Part shown: piece by piece, positions 35,845 to 47,069 of the stretch
How positions within the stretch are numbered: the first letter of the stretch is position 1
Layout of the letters: every line of letters begins with the position of its first letter
Assembly (NCBI GenBank): GCA_965248235.1
Contig: CBDFIU010000005.1
Span: forward strand, 1,054,001-1,118,000
From: UBA6623 sp965248235
Lineage (GTDB): Bacteria; Acidobacteriota; Terriglobia; Bryobacterales; UBA6623
DNA: 64,000 nt
Direction: 5' to 3'
Notes under the pieces: generated by a model
Database searches by the model: none
The model's input: the letters and a program-made list of their open reading frames with translations, nothing else
Told to the model about the DNA's origin: nothing
Translations under genes and position numbers: made by a program

Positions 35845-37950
35845 TTAAGGCCGCTTCTTCTTGTCATCCGAATCGGAGCCCGAACCCGCGCCCGAGGACG
35901 ACCGCAACGTCAGGCTCGAAACCTTCTTGCGCAATTCCGCGATGGCGGAATCATCGCGGTCCGAGGGCGCGCTGCGTTCCCACTCTTCGATCGAGCGCTC
36001 CCAGTGCCGTTTGGCCCGCTCGGCTTGGCGCAGTTTGAAGTAGACGTCACCGAGGTGCGAGAGCACGATCGGGTCGTGCTTGTACTGCTCCAGCGAGCGC
36101 CGCAGATAACGTTCGGCCAACTCGAATTTGTTCTGGCGGTAATAGAGCCAGCCCAGGGAGTCGAGATAAGCACCGTTGTCGGGGTCAATGTCGAGGGCCT
36201 TCTGAATCAGATTGTGGGCATCGTCGAGCCGAACATTGCGGTCGGCCAGCATATAGCCCAAATAGTTCATCGCCGAGGCGTTGTCGGGATCAACGACGAG
36301 CAGCTCCCGAAACTTCTTCTCCGACTCTTCGAACCGTTTGGCCCGTTCGAGCACCGATCCGTAGGTGAATAAGACGGCCAGCTTCCGCCGCTTGGTATCG
36401 GAGATGGACTCGGCCTTGCCGATAGCCTTGACCGCGTCATCATACTTCTTACCTTTTTCATAGACTTGCGCCATGGCAAGGTAGACCTGGTGATCGAGCG
36501 GTCCGCGACCGAGCAGACCCCTCAGAACCTTCGCGCCTTTATCGGCGTCGCCGGTCTCGGCGAAGACCGTTGCCTGCAACATGGCCAGCGGGCGATCGTC
36601 GGAGAATTCCTTGCGCGCGGCCTTCACCAGCTGACGAGCTTTCCCATATCGGCGAGCGGCCCGATAGCCGTCCACGATTTGCAGCAAGGCTCGGGGCTTG
36701 GTTTCCGGGCTGATCGCGGCCATCGCGCGAAAAGCCTTTTCCGCCTCGGCGGGCTCGTGGCGGGCTCGGTGAAGCATCCCCATCTGTTCGAGAAACATCG
36801 CCCGGTTAGCTTGCTCGCGCGGCGAATATTCGTCTTGCTTCGTCGCCTCCAGCAATTCGGAAAGGGCATCGACGGCTTCATCGGTCGAGCCCTCCGCCTC
36901 CAGCAGCTGCACCAAGTTGTATTTGATCTCCAGCGAATCGGGGGCCAACAGTTGCGCTTGTTGAAGACTCTTTCGGGCATCGTCAAAGCGTCGCAGCTCG
37001 CGGTAGATCTGCGACAGGCGCAAATGGTTTTCGGGATTGCGCGGCTCGGTGGCGGCCAGGGTTTCGTATTCCTTGAGGGCTCGATCGTATTGGCCCGACA
37101 GCACCAGGTTGTGCGCCAAGCCGCGCCGCGCCGGTCCCGGGTTGTCGCCCTGGTCGAGCAATTCCTGAAACACGGCCGCCGCTTTCTTATACTCTCCCGC
37201 TCGTTCGTAGGCGGTTGCCAGCGTGGTTAGATGATTGCGATCGGCGGCTCCGGCGGCCTTCACTTTTTCGAGAGCTTCAATGGCGGCTTCCGCGTCGCCC
37301 GAATCAAGATACAGAAACGCCAATCCGGCCAAGGCGTCGGTCGAATCCGGTTCCTTGTCGAGCAACTCCTTGAGGGTGGCCGCGGCCTTATCCTTCTGCT
37401 TGGCGGCGCGGTAGAGATTCGCTAATTGCAGCAACGACTCGGTGCCGCTCGAGTCCAATTCCCGCACTCGCTCAAAGGCCGCGATGGCCTTTTTCAGCAG
37501 TTCCGCGTTGATTTCGCCCCGTCGGCCGAAGGCATAGCGACTGTAGATCTGCCCCATCAACCGCAGCAACTCGACATCGTCGGGGCTCTCCGCCAACAGC
37601 TTGTCGGCTTCGACCGAGGCTTCGTCAAGCTGATTCGCGCGGGCAAAGAGTTCGATCAGTTGCCGCCGCAACACGCCGGAGCCCGGATCGGCTTCGATAG
37701 CGGCCCGGTACTCCTCCACCGCGCGCGACAGATACTCGCGGTTCATGTGCTCGACCGCGAGTTGCTCGTAAAGATAGCCGAGAGAAAAATGGTAGTAGGC
37801 GTTCGAGCGGTCGGGAACTTCTGCTGCCGTGTCTTGTGGCGGCGCGGGAGCGGCCGCGGCAGCCGAAAGGAAGACCGCGACGACGGCCGGCACGAACATC
37901 ATCAACGAATACCGCCTTTTCCGAGACAGTCTTGATCCCGTTATCGTCAC
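35845..37950 (-). CDS. large secreted TPR-repeat protein
   Basis: 701 residues: signal peptide (LMMFVPAVVAVFLSAAAAAP), then about 15 tandem TPR units from residue 45 to 670 (such as 'AVEEYRAAIEADPGSG' and 'AMNYLGYMLADRNVRLDDA'), ending in a short acidic/lysine tail. The last units, with ALDIDPDNGAYLDSLGWLYY, are the type found in Tol-Pal and BamD-linked bacterial TPR proteins. Expected to be periplasmic and to scaffold other proteins; no enzyme motif is present. The stop is about 55 bases from the esterase start on the same strand. Confidence 0.82.
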   Translation of the reverse strand: MTITGSRLSRKRRYSLMMFVPAVVAVFLSAAAAAPAPPQDTAAEVPDRSNAYYHFSLGYLYEQLAVEHMNREYLSRAVEEYRAAIEADPGSGVLRRQLIELFARANQLDEASVEADKLLAESPDDVELLRLMGQIYSRYAFGRRGEINAELLKKAIAAFERVRELDSSGTESLLQLANLYRAAKQKDKAAATLKELLDKEPDSTDALAGLAFLYLDSGDAEAAIEALEKVKAAGAADRNHLTTLATAYERAGEYKKAAAVFQELLDQGDNPGPARRGLAHNLVLSGQYDRALKEYETLAATEPRNPENHLRLSQIYRELRRFDDARKSLQQAQLLAPDSLEIKYNLVQLLEAEGSTDEAVDALSELLEATKQDEYSPREQANRAMFLEQMGMLHRARHEPAEAEKAFRAMAAISPETKPRALLQIVDGYRAARRYGKARQLVKAARKEFSDDRPLAMLQATVFAETGDADKGAKVLRGLLGRGPLDHQVYLAMAQVYEKGKKYDDAVKAIGKAESISDTKRRKLAVLFTYGSVLERAKRFEESEKKFRELLVVDPDNASAMNYLGYMLADRNVRLDDAHNLIQKALDIDPDNGAYLDSLGWLYYRQNKFELAERYLRRSLEQYKHDPIVLSHLGDVYFKLRQAERAKRHWERSIEEWERSAPSDRDDSAIAELRKKVSSLTLRSSSGAGSGSDSDDKKKRP

Positions 37951-38015
37951 AACGACCCTACTCTAACTTTCCCCAGTATAGCGGGAAAGTCACATCCACC
38001 CGAACTCGCAACTCG

Positions 38016-38993
38016 CTAGGTGTACAATTCCGGCTCCCCCGGCGGCCTATGCTTCCAGCGCTTATGGATCCACAGCCACTGATCGGGATACTCCCGGATC
38101 ACCTCTTCTATCTTGGATTGGCAGCGTTGCGTATTGGTTACCAAATCTTGCGCCGGGTCGCCGGTTTCCGCCATCTCGAGTGGTGGATAGAACTTAAGGA
38201 CATATCGGCCCTGCTCCGGATTCCACAACGCAAAGCCGGGGATCACGGTTGCGCCCGTTCTCATCGCGATCTTGACGAAACCGCTCGTCGCGGCCGCCTT
38301 GACCCCGAAGAAATCGACAAAAGCGGTATCTTCACCGATCACGTTCTGATCCACCAGCACGCCCACCGCCTCGTTATCTTTCAAAGCTCGCAGGAGCGTG
38401 CGGCCGAAGTCCTGCTTGAGAATGGTGCGATTGCCGTGCAGAGTGCGGTAATCGTCGATCAGGCGGTCGAGAAGAGGATTGTCGAAAGACCGGACCATCA
38501 CGTGCATCGGATGTCCCAGTAGGGCATGGGCCTGGGCGCTCAGTTCCCAATTGCCCAAGTGCGCCGTCATGAAGAGCACGCCCTTGCCGCCGCTCAGCGC
38601 TTGCTCGAAATAGTCGTAGCCTTCATAGCCGATCCAGTCGTGAATGTTGTGGGGATCGAGCTGCGGCATGCGGCTCAACGAGAGCAAAATGCGGGCCAGG
38701 TTTTCGTAGACACCGTCGACGATCCGGCGCCGGGTGGCGGCATCGCTCGCCGGCAGGGCGATTTCCAAGTTCCGGTAGGCAACCTGCCGGCGGCGTGGCG
38801 TCACGAGCCACGCCAGGCTGGCAAGGCCCCCCGCCACGGCCCGCGCCGCCGGCATCGGCAATTGTTCCAATGTCTTGAGGACCGCCCGGACGACGGCGTA
38901 CTCGGCGAAATCTCGAACTCGGCCGCGGCTCGCCACAAGTGGATAGTGTAAGGCCTGCGCCCACAGCCGCGGTTCTTTCGAAAGGTCAACCAT
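38016..38993 (-). CDS. lysophospholipid/Kdo-lipid acyltransferase, LpxL/HtrB family
   Basis: 325 residues with the LPLAT catalytic dyad H-x4-E (TAHLGNWE) and the later VLVDQNVIGE block, plus an N-terminal amphipathic membrane segment. The family adds secondary acyl chains to Kdo2-lipid A. The end of the protein 'WLWIHKRWKHRP' is a hallmark of LpxL/LpxM-like enzymes. It is read away from the Ser/Thr kinase gene, which starts 55 bases off on the other strand. Confidence 0.88.
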   Translation of the reverse strand: MVDLSKEPRLWAQALHYPLVASRGRVRDFAEYAVVRAVLKTLEQLPMPAARAVAGGLASLAWLVTPRRRQVAYRNLEIALPASDAATRRRIVDGVYENLARILLSLSRMPQLDPHNIHDWIGYEGYDYFEQALSGGKGVLFMTAHLGNWELSAQAHALLGHPMHVMVRSFDNPLLDRLIDDYRTLHGNRTILKQDFGRTLLRALKDNEAVGVLVDQNVIGEDTAFVDFFGVKAAATSGFVKIAMRTGATVIPGFALWNPEQGRYVLKFYPPLEMAETGDPAQDLVTNTQRCQSKIEEVIREYPDQWLWIHKRWKHRPPGEPELYT

Positions 38994-39047
38994 GTGCGCT
39001 ACAGTCTGAAGAAGTCTTCCGCCACCCTAGGAAATTCACTGGAATTA

Positions 39048-41668
39048 ATGATCGGCCACACCATTTCGCATTACAAAATCACCGAGAAGCTCGGTGAGGG
39101 CGGGATGGGTGTCGTCTACAAAGCCGAGGACACCAAACTCGGCCGGCCGGTCGCGCTGAAATTTCTCCGCTCCGACGCCGTCGAGGACGCCGACGCCAAG
39201 GCGCGCTTCCTGCGCGAGGCGCGGGCCGCCGCGGCGCTCGACCATCCCAATGTCTGCACGGTCTACGAAATCGACGAAGTCGACGGACAAACCTTCCTCT
39301 CGATGGCCTACATCGAGGGCGAAACCGTCCGCGAGAAGACCAAGGCCCGCCCGCTGAAGATCGAGCAAGCCCTCGACATCGCCATCCAAACCGCCCAGGG
39401 CCTGCAGGCCGCTCACGAAAAGGAAATCGTCCATCGCGACATCAAAAGCGCCAATCTCATCGTCACCACGAAAGGCCAAGTCAAGGTCATGGACTTCGGT
39501 TTGGCGCAACTCGCCGAACGATCGAAGCTCACCAAGAGCACGATGATTCTGGGCACTCCGGCGTACATGTCACCCGAGCAGGCCCAACGCGAGCCGATAG
39601 ACCGCCGGACCGACATCTGGTCTTTGGGAGTCGTGGTCTACGAGATGGTCACTGGCAAGCTGCCATTCGAGGGCGAGCGCGAGGAGGCGGTTGCCTATGC
39701 CATCGTCCACGAAGAGCCGGAAGCGATTACGGCCCAGCGTGTCGACGTGCCAGTGGAATTCGACCGTATTGTCGGCAAGGCGATGGCGAAGGACTGCGCC
39801 GAGCGCTACCCGCATGTGGAAGATCTGTTGGTCGACCTAAGAGCACTGCGGCGGCAAGCCGAGAGCGCAACGGCCGCACGCCCGGCACCCACTCCTACTC
39901 TAAGGTCGCAACGCACGCCTTGGCTGCTCGCCGCGGCGGTGGTGCTGGTCGCGTTGGTTGTAGCGGCCGGGGCTTGGCTAGGCCTGTTCGAGTCCGAAAA
40001 GACCCTAACGGAAGAGCCCCTGCGTGCCGTCCCCTTCACGGCCTACCTCGGAGAGGAACTCTACCCCGACTTCTCTCCCGACGGAGACCAGGTGGTGTTC
40101 TCCTGGGATGGCGAGACCCAGGACAACTCAGACATCTATGTCAAAGGATTCGGATCGGACACGCCTGTGCGGCTGACGAGCCATGCCGCGATGGACCTTT
40201 TCCCGGCGTGGTCGCCCGACGGACGCTGGATTGCCTTCCAGCGCTGGGAAGACGCTCAAGGTTCACTACTGCTTATTCCTTCCATTGGCGGCCCCGAACG
40301 CAAGGTGACCGACCTGAATATTGGAATCGGAGTCTCTGGAAGCAAGATGGCTTGGCTGCCCGACAGCACCGGCTTAATCGTCGCGGACGGCCGCCCCAGC
40401 TCCATCCTCTTGGTGTCGATCGAAACGGGTGAACGAAGAGAACTGGTCGCGGCCCGGGATGCGCTGCACATAGGCCGCCGCATGGTGCTGTCGCCCGACG
40501 GACGAACCCTTGCGTTCAACGCCGGCGAGGCCCACACAACCTGGGTTCACCTTCTCGATCTTGGCGCCGACTTCCAGCCGATCGCGCCACCGCGCGGGAT
40601 AGGGCGCGCGCGTTCGGGCGCGACTCTTCCGGTGGCTTGGTCCCCCGACGGGAACAGTCTTATCGTACAACCTTCGCAGGATGGGACTGGGGGTCTCGGG
40701 CGCCTCTCTCTCGCGGCACCCGATCGGATCCAACCTCTTGCTTTTGCGGGCCCGAGGACCGATTGGGCCGCCGTTTCGCCCGGCACCGGCAGGATTGTTT
40801 TCGCTCGGAGCCAAGAGGATTGGAACCTCGGAGTTCTCCGTAAGAGCTCCACGGAACCGGACGGTTGGCAATTCGGTTCCTTCCCCTCCACGACTCGAGA
40901 TGAGGGCGGGCCGCAGTTCTCACCCGACGGCAAGCAGCTTGTGTTCGAATCGGACCGTAGAGGGAATTTCGGTATCTGGATCAGTGAAGCGGATGGAAGC
41001 AACGCGAGGGAACTTCGGGTGGCCGACGGAGTGTTCTCCGGAATGCCCCGTTGGTCGCCCGACGGGTCGCCTTTGACAGCATTACGGGAGGCGATTTTAA
41101 CATCGAAGTGATTAACAACTCCGGAGGTTCGCCTTTGCGCGTGACGGATGACCCCGCCAGCGAGCAAGCTCCGAGTTGGTCGGCTGACGGCAACTGGGTC
41201 TATTTCAGCTCGAATCGGTCGGGGCGGCGCGAGATTTTCCGGGTATCGGCAACCGGGGGTGAGGAAGAACAAGTGACGGACAGTGGCGGGGTCGTCCCGT
41301 TCGAGTCTCCCGACGGGAAGTTCGTGTATTTCCTCGAGCGTGGACTCACCTTCACCGGTTCCGCGCCCTTATGGAAAATACCGACCAGCGGCGGCGAAAA
41401 AAGCTTGGTTCTGAAAAGGGTCTGGGTACGCAACTATGCCCTGACCGAGGATGGAGTCTATTTCATCGAACCTCCGTCTGAACCGGGAGGCCGCTTCTCG
41501 TTCAAGTTCCTTGACTCGGCAAGTGGCGACATTCGGACGCTCGCCATGTTCCCCGCCGGCGAGGTCCCGGGCCACAGCCTCACCGTTTCACCCGACGAGC
41601 AAACCATTCTCTACACCCGCTTCGACCATATCGGCGCCGATCTGATGATGGTCGAAAACTTCCGCTAG
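39048..41668 (+). pseudogene. receptor-type Ser/Thr kinase with PD40 propeller, interrupted by one frameshift
   Basis: The kinase domain (residues 1-280) is intact: GEGGMGVVYKAED, ALK lysine, HRDIKSAN, DFGLAQ, GTPAYMSPEQ. Membrane helix at about residue 305 (LLAAAVVLVALVVAAGAWL). The exported part is a WD40-like/PD40 propeller with repeats of the YPDFSPDGDQVVFSW and PAWSPDGRWIAFQ type. At 41064-41066 the frame moves by one base: the first frame ends at 41111, while the second continues the same pattern (VAFDSITGGDFNI, APSWSADGNWVYFSSN) to the stop at 41668. One added base repairs it. As read, the kinase would lose its last propeller blades. Its first 60 residues parallel the kinase at 27655. 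Confidence 0.85.
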
Positions 41669-41723
41669 AGACTGCCGCCCGCAAACCGAGCCCCGACCAT
41701 GAGGGAGCGGTATCCGACGAGGG

Positions 41724-41830
41724 CGTTCCCACCGCCCTTTCAGGGCTTGACTTCCCTTGGGTCCGTACCCAGGGTTCCGCCCCACCTCCCTCCACCCTGG
41801 GCTATATTCCTGTCGCCGCTTCGCGGCTGA
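41724..41830 (+). repeat. dispersed intergenic repeat R1, copy 4
   Basis: Matches the 141 and 19530 copies: gccctttcagggct, 'acccagggttccgccc', 'caccctgggctatattcc', and the core gccgcttcgcggct. It lies between the kinase stop and the gnd stop and might serve as a bidirectional hairpin. Confidence 0.7.
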
Positions 41831-41870
41831 AGAGCGGTCTCGCGGCATTGAAGCCCGCCGAAGGTCGCGG

Positions 41871-43277
<1,407 letters not shown>

Positions 43278-43428
43278 TGTTCGTTGTTCCTTTCCTCTAC
43301 CTCTCCGCGGCCAGACCCGATTCGGCTCGCGGCCGAATTACGCCGAAATCCCAAAAAACGATTGGATCGCGCCGAGATCCTATTGTACTAATCCGCGATT
43401 TTTGCGCCTGCCCGACGTGGCGCGGTCT

Positions 43429-44589
43429 TCATTTCTCAATCAGTTCAAAGCGTCCGTCGGGGAGCAAACGATAGGTCCGATCCCGCCATTGAATGCGGCT
43501 CCCGAAAAAGCCCGCGATCCACATCATCCAGCCCAGCACGTCCTGCAGCGGCACCAGCCAAGCGTTTTCTCGCGTCAATGGGTCGTCCAAGACCCGTTCC
43601 GCCGTCGCCCACACCGCCGCCGCTCTGAGCAAGATCGTGACGGTCGACAACTCCACCCATGCCCAAGGCATCACCGCGGCCGCCAAGACGGTCCACGGCA
43701 CCGGATAGGTAAAGGCCTGTCCCAGGTAACCCCACGGCCGCGACCGCCGGGTACTGCGAGCCCAGCGCAGCCGGTGCTTCAGATTTTCGACCCACTCTTG
43801 ATGTTCCGGCGCCTCCGAGGCCCGGCCGGCAATGTAGTGATCCACTCGGTAACGAGACAGCTCGACGCCGTATCCCCGCTCGGCCGCCTGCTTGCCCAGA
43901 ACGAAATCTTCAGCCAGGTACGGACTAAATCGGCTGAAACCGCCCAAATCTTCAATGAGTTTCTTGCGCGCCACGATCGTCGGCCCCACCGCGAACCGCA
44001 CGCCCTCGACCAATCTCGCCGTCAGCAGGCCGCCGAGAAACTCCGTATTCAGCCCGATCGCCTCCAGCCGCGACCAGAAACTTCTCCCGGGAACGGCGCG
44101 ATACGGACAGGTCAGCAGGTCAATCTTCTCGTCTTCGAATTCCGCCGCGACGATGCCGAGCATGTCGCGCCCAACGCGAATATCGCTGTCGCTCATCACC
44201 AGTAACTCGTGTCGCGCCGCCTGAATCATCTTGTCGAGGCTGTAGACCTTGGCATTGGGATAGGGCGGCTCGCCGGTAATTAGGACACGACAGGCGACCG
44301 CGGGGAATTCCTGTTCGAGTTTCCCGACCGTCTCGAGCGCCGGGTCGTCGGAGCGGCGAACCGCGAACAAGATCTCGAACTCGCCGTAATCTTGCTCGAA
44401 GAAGCCGCGCAGGTTGGTTTCGAGTTCGTCCTCGGCGCCCGCCAAGGGTTTCAGGACGCTGATCGGGACGGCTCGCCCGAACGCCCCGGGCCGCTTGGCC
44501 AAGTAGCGCCGCGACGCTACCACCGTCAGCAGCGAGTAGGCCCAAGAACCTGCCGTCAAGACCGCGAGAATGACTTGGAGTAAGAACAC
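43429..44589 (-). CDS. family 2 glycosyltransferase, HpnI/ceramide glucosyltransferase type
   Basis: 386 residues with an N-terminal membrane segment and further hydrophobic stretches at the C-terminus. The GT-A core shows ISVLKPLAG at the start, a D-x-D-like SDSDIRV, the catalytic acid in LAEDFVLG, and R-x-x-R-W (LRWARSTR). In bacteria this arrangement belongs to HpnI, which adds N-acetylglucosamine-type sugar during hopanoid tail synthesis, and to glucosylceramide synthases. No shc or other hpn gene is in the window, so the exact acceptor is open. Ends about 150 bases from the gnd start, same strand. Confidence 0.8.
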   Translation of the reverse strand: MFLLQVILAVLTAGSWAYSLLTVVASRRYLAKRPGAFGRAVPISVLKPLAGAEDELETNLRGFFEQDYGEFEILFAVRRSDDPALETVGKLEQEFPAVACRVLITGEPPYPNAKVYSLDKMIQAARHELLVMSDSDIRVGRDMLGIVAAEFEDEKIDLLTCPYRAVPGRSFWSRLEAIGLNTEFLGGLLTARLVEGVRFAVGPTIVARKKLIEDLGGFSRFSPYLAEDFVLGKQAAERGYGVELSRYRVDHYIAGRASEAPEHQEWVENLKHRLRWARSTRRSRPWGYLGQAFTYPVPWTVLAAAVMPWAWVELSTVTILLRAAAVWATAERVLDDPLTRENAWLVPLQDVLGWMMWIAGFFGSRIQWRDRTYRLLPDGRFELIEK

Positions 44590-44717
44590 GGCGGAAAGAT
44601 CGACGGCGGGAACCGGCGGGCCCTTGGCGATCTCAAACCGACGAGTGTAGCGAACGACGGGTGGGACGGTGAGAGCGGCGCTTGCTTTCGGGAGCGAAAT
44701 GTGTAATTATTCTATTT

Positions 44718-44735
44718 ACTGAATGAATATTCATT
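44718..44735. promoter_or_regulatory. ARG box (ArgR operator) upstream of argF
   Basis: TGAATGAATATTCA (44720-44733) is a perfect fit to the ArgR half-site pair TGAAT-N4-ATTCA. It ends 14 bases before the argF start codon, between a poor AT-rich -10-like stretch (about 44704-44718) and the ribosome site gaggcg. A second, weaker box may lie directly upstream (tgtaattattctat), as ARG boxes often come in pairs. ArgR itself is encoded in the same cluster (48517), so feedback repression by arginine is the expected control. Confidence 0.75.
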
Positions 44736-44747
44736 CGAGAGGCGCCT

Positions 44748-45728
44748 ATGCCCGCTTCCGTCCCATCATCGACCACGTTGCCGCGAATCGCCGCTCCGCA
44801 CTTGCTGAGCGACCTTGATCCGACGAGCGAGGAGTTGCAAGCTCTGCTCGCCCTGGCGCGGCACGTGAAGGCTTCGCCCGCCGACTATGCCGAAGTCCTG
44901 GCGCAGCGCTACGTGGCCTTGGTTTTCGAAAAGCCGTCGTTGCGCACGCGCGTGACCTTTGAGTTGGCGATCAAGCAATTGGGCGGCGATTCGATTTATC
45001 TCGACCAGCGTGAGGGCCGTATCGGCGAACGCGAGCCCGCCCGCGACATGGCGCGGAATCTGGACCGCTGGGTCGACGCCGTGGTGGCTCGGACCTTCGA
45101 CCAAAGTACGCTCGAGGACTTGGCCCAATGGTCGTCGGTTCCCATCATCAACGCCTTGAGTGGACGGTATCATCCATGCCAGGCCTTAGCGGATTTTCAG
45201 ACGCTCGAGGAGCACCGTGGGCCGCTCCCCGGTTTGAAGATGGCTTTCATCGGCGACGGCAATAACGTCTCCCACTCGCTGATGTTGTGCGCGGCGCGAT
45301 TGGGCGTTTCGCTCACCGTCGTAACGCCGCCCGGCTATGAGCCCGATCCCGAAATCACCGCCCGCGCGTGTGAGTTGTGCGAGGGCGCCGACAACAAGAT
45401 CGCGTTGACCTACGATCCGGTCGAGGCGGTGAAAGACGCCGTCGGCGTCTACACGGACATGTGGACCAGCATGGGTTGGGAGGCGGAAACCCAGCAGCGC
45501 CGCATCGCGTTCAGTGACTATCAAGTCACCGAGGAGTTGATGGCCGCCGCGCGCCCCGACGCGGTCTTCATGCATTGCTTGCCGGCGTCAAGGGGCGAGG
45601 AAGTCACCGACGCCGTGATGGAATCGGCCGGCTCGGTGGTTTTCGATCAGGCCGAAAACCGCCTACATGCCCAGAAAGCCCTGCTGTTGATGATGATCGG
45701 CTCGCGGGGCAAAGCGGCAAGGAAATAG
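44748..45728 (+). CDS. argF: ornithine carbamoyltransferase
   Basis: Forms citrulline from ornithine and carbamoyl phosphate in arginine synthesis. 326 residues. The carbamoyl-phosphate loop is KPSLRTRVTFE, followed by HPCQALAD and late HCLPASRGEE, the last marking the ornithine-binding domain. It starts the arg cluster: ATG 44748, ribosome site gaggcg, ARG box just upstream. A dispersed repeat (R1) lies between it and argG. Confidence 0.92.
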   Translation: MPASVPSSTTLPRIAAPHLLSDLDPTSEELQALLALARHVKASPADYAEVLAQRYVALVFEKPSLRTRVTFELAIKQLGGDSIYLDQREGRIGEREPARDMARNLDRWVDAVVARTFDQSTLEDLAQWSSVPIINALSGRYHPCQALADFQTLEEHRGPLPGLKMAFIGDGNNVSHSLMLCAARLGVSLTVVTPPGYEPDPEITARACELCEGADNKIALTYDPVEAVKDAVGVYTDMWTSMGWEAETQQRRIAFSDYQVTEELMAAARPDAVFMHCLPASRGEEVTDAVMESAGSVVFDQAENRLHAQKALLLMMIGSRGKAARK

Positions 45729-45734
45729 GGGTCG

Positions 45735-45792
45735 CGGTTCCGCCTTCGGCGCCACCCTGGGCTATATTCCTACCGCCGCTTCGCGGCTCAAG
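45735..45792 (+). repeat. dispersed intergenic repeat R1, copy 5 (in the arg cluster)
   Basis: Partial copy, 'caccctgggctatattcc' then 'taccgccgcttcgcggct'. It takes up most of the argF-argG gap and provides a hairpin inside what is probably one operon. The aagga at its end (45789) could serve as a ribosome site for argG. Confidence 0.7.
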
Positions 45793-45805
45793 GAACCGGT
45801 CGGTG

Positions 45806-47032
45806 ATGAAAACAGGCAACGGAAAGAAAATGAAACCGAAGAAAGTCTCTCTCGCCTATTCGGGCGGACTCGATACATCGATCATCATCCCTTGGCTGCG
45901 GGAAAACTACGGCTGCGAGGTGGTCGCGGTGTGCGGCAACATCGGACAGGGCGGCGGTGAGCTCGACGGCATCGTCGAAAAGGCCCGCAACAGCGGCGCC
46001 TCCGAAGTCTTCGTCGAGGACATGCGCGAGGAATTCGTCCGCGACTACGTCTGGCCGATGGTGCGCTCGGGCGCCGTCTACGAGGACAAATATTTGCTGG
46101 GCACCTCGATTGCACGGCCGTTGCTTGCCAAACGCCAAGTCGAGGTCGCGCTCGATACCGGTTGCGACGCGCTTTCGCACGGGGCCACCGGGAAGGGCAA
46201 CGATCAAGTGCGTTTCGAGCTGACCTACAAGGCCTTGGCGCCGCATCTGCCCGTCATCGCCCCCTGGCGGGAATGGTCGATTAAGTCCCGCGAGGATGCT
46301 ATTGACTACGCGCAGGCGCACGACATTCCCATTGACCAGTCGAAAGCGAAGATTTACAGCCGCGACCGCAACTTGTGGCATCTGTCGCACGAGGGCGCCG
46401 AGCTCGAAAATCCCGCCAACGCCCCGAGCGATGGGGTTTGGATGATCTCCAACAGCCCGGAAAACGCCCCTGACGAGGCGGCCCAGGTGACCATCGGCTT
46501 CGAGCAGGGGACGCCCGTGTCGGTGGACGGCGAAAAGCTGAGTGCGCGCGGCATCGTCGAAAAGCTCAACGAGTTGGGCGGCCTCCACGGTGTGGGCCGC
46601 GTCGACTTGGTTGAAAACCGTTTCGTCGGCATGAAGTCGCGCGGCTGTTACGAAACTCCGGGAGGGACCATTCTCACGGCCGCCCACCGCGAGCTCGAAA
46701 GCCTGACGCTCGACCGCGCGACGGCCCACTACAAACAGAAAATCGCGCTTGATTACGCGGAGCTGGTTTACAACGGACAATGGTTCACTCCGCTGCGGGA
46801 AGCTCTCGACGCGTTCATTACGGAAAGCCAGATGACGGTCACCGGCGAAGTCGTGCTGCGGCTTTATATGGGGCACGTCGATGTTCTCAGCCGCACGTCC
46901 CCCTATTCGCTCTACTCGGAAAGCGTCGCCAGTTTCACGATGGGCGCCGACTATGACCAAAAGGACGCCGCCGGTTTCATCAACCTGATCGGCCTGCCGA
47001 TCAAGGTGCGGGCGGCGGCGACAAAGAGGTAG
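45806..47032 (+). CDS. argG: argininosuccinate synthase
   Basis: Joins citrulline and aspartate with ATP. About 409 residues from ATG 45806 (a second ATG at 45830 is in frame and may be the true start). N-terminal ATP-pyrophosphatase P-loop SLAYSGGLDTSI, then SHGATGKGNDQVRFE (citrulline/ATP site) and SKAKIYSRDRNLWHLS. The frame is open upstream into argF, but that part is out of character. Lies 37 bases before argH. Confidence 0.95.
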   Translation: MKTGNGKKMKPKKVSLAYSGGLDTSIIIPWLRENYGCEVVAVCGNIGQGGGELDGIVEKARNSGASEVFVEDMREEFVRDYVWPMVRSGAVYEDKYLLGTSIARPLLAKRQVEVALDTGCDALSHGATGKGNDQVRFELTYKALAPHLPVIAPWREWSIKSREDAIDYAQAHDIPIDQSKAKIYSRDRNLWHLSHEGAELENPANAPSDGVWMISNSPENAPDEAAQVTIGFEQGTPVSVDGEKLSARGIVEKLNELGGLHGVGRVDLVENRFVGMKSRGCYETPGGTILTAAHRELESLTLDRATAHYKQKIALDYAELVYNGQWFTPLREALDAFITESQMTVTGEVVLRLYMGHVDVLSRTSPYSLYSESVASFTMGADYDQKDAAGFINLIGLPIKVRAAATKR

Positions 47033-47069
47033 CGGTCGGCAATCGGCTCACGGTTAACGGTTCACGACA

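Noticed and set aside
35524..36372. Open frame of 282 residues on the plus strand over the esterase and TPR genes
   Set aside because: It spans two well-supported minus-strand genes and has Arg/Gly-rich shadow composition.
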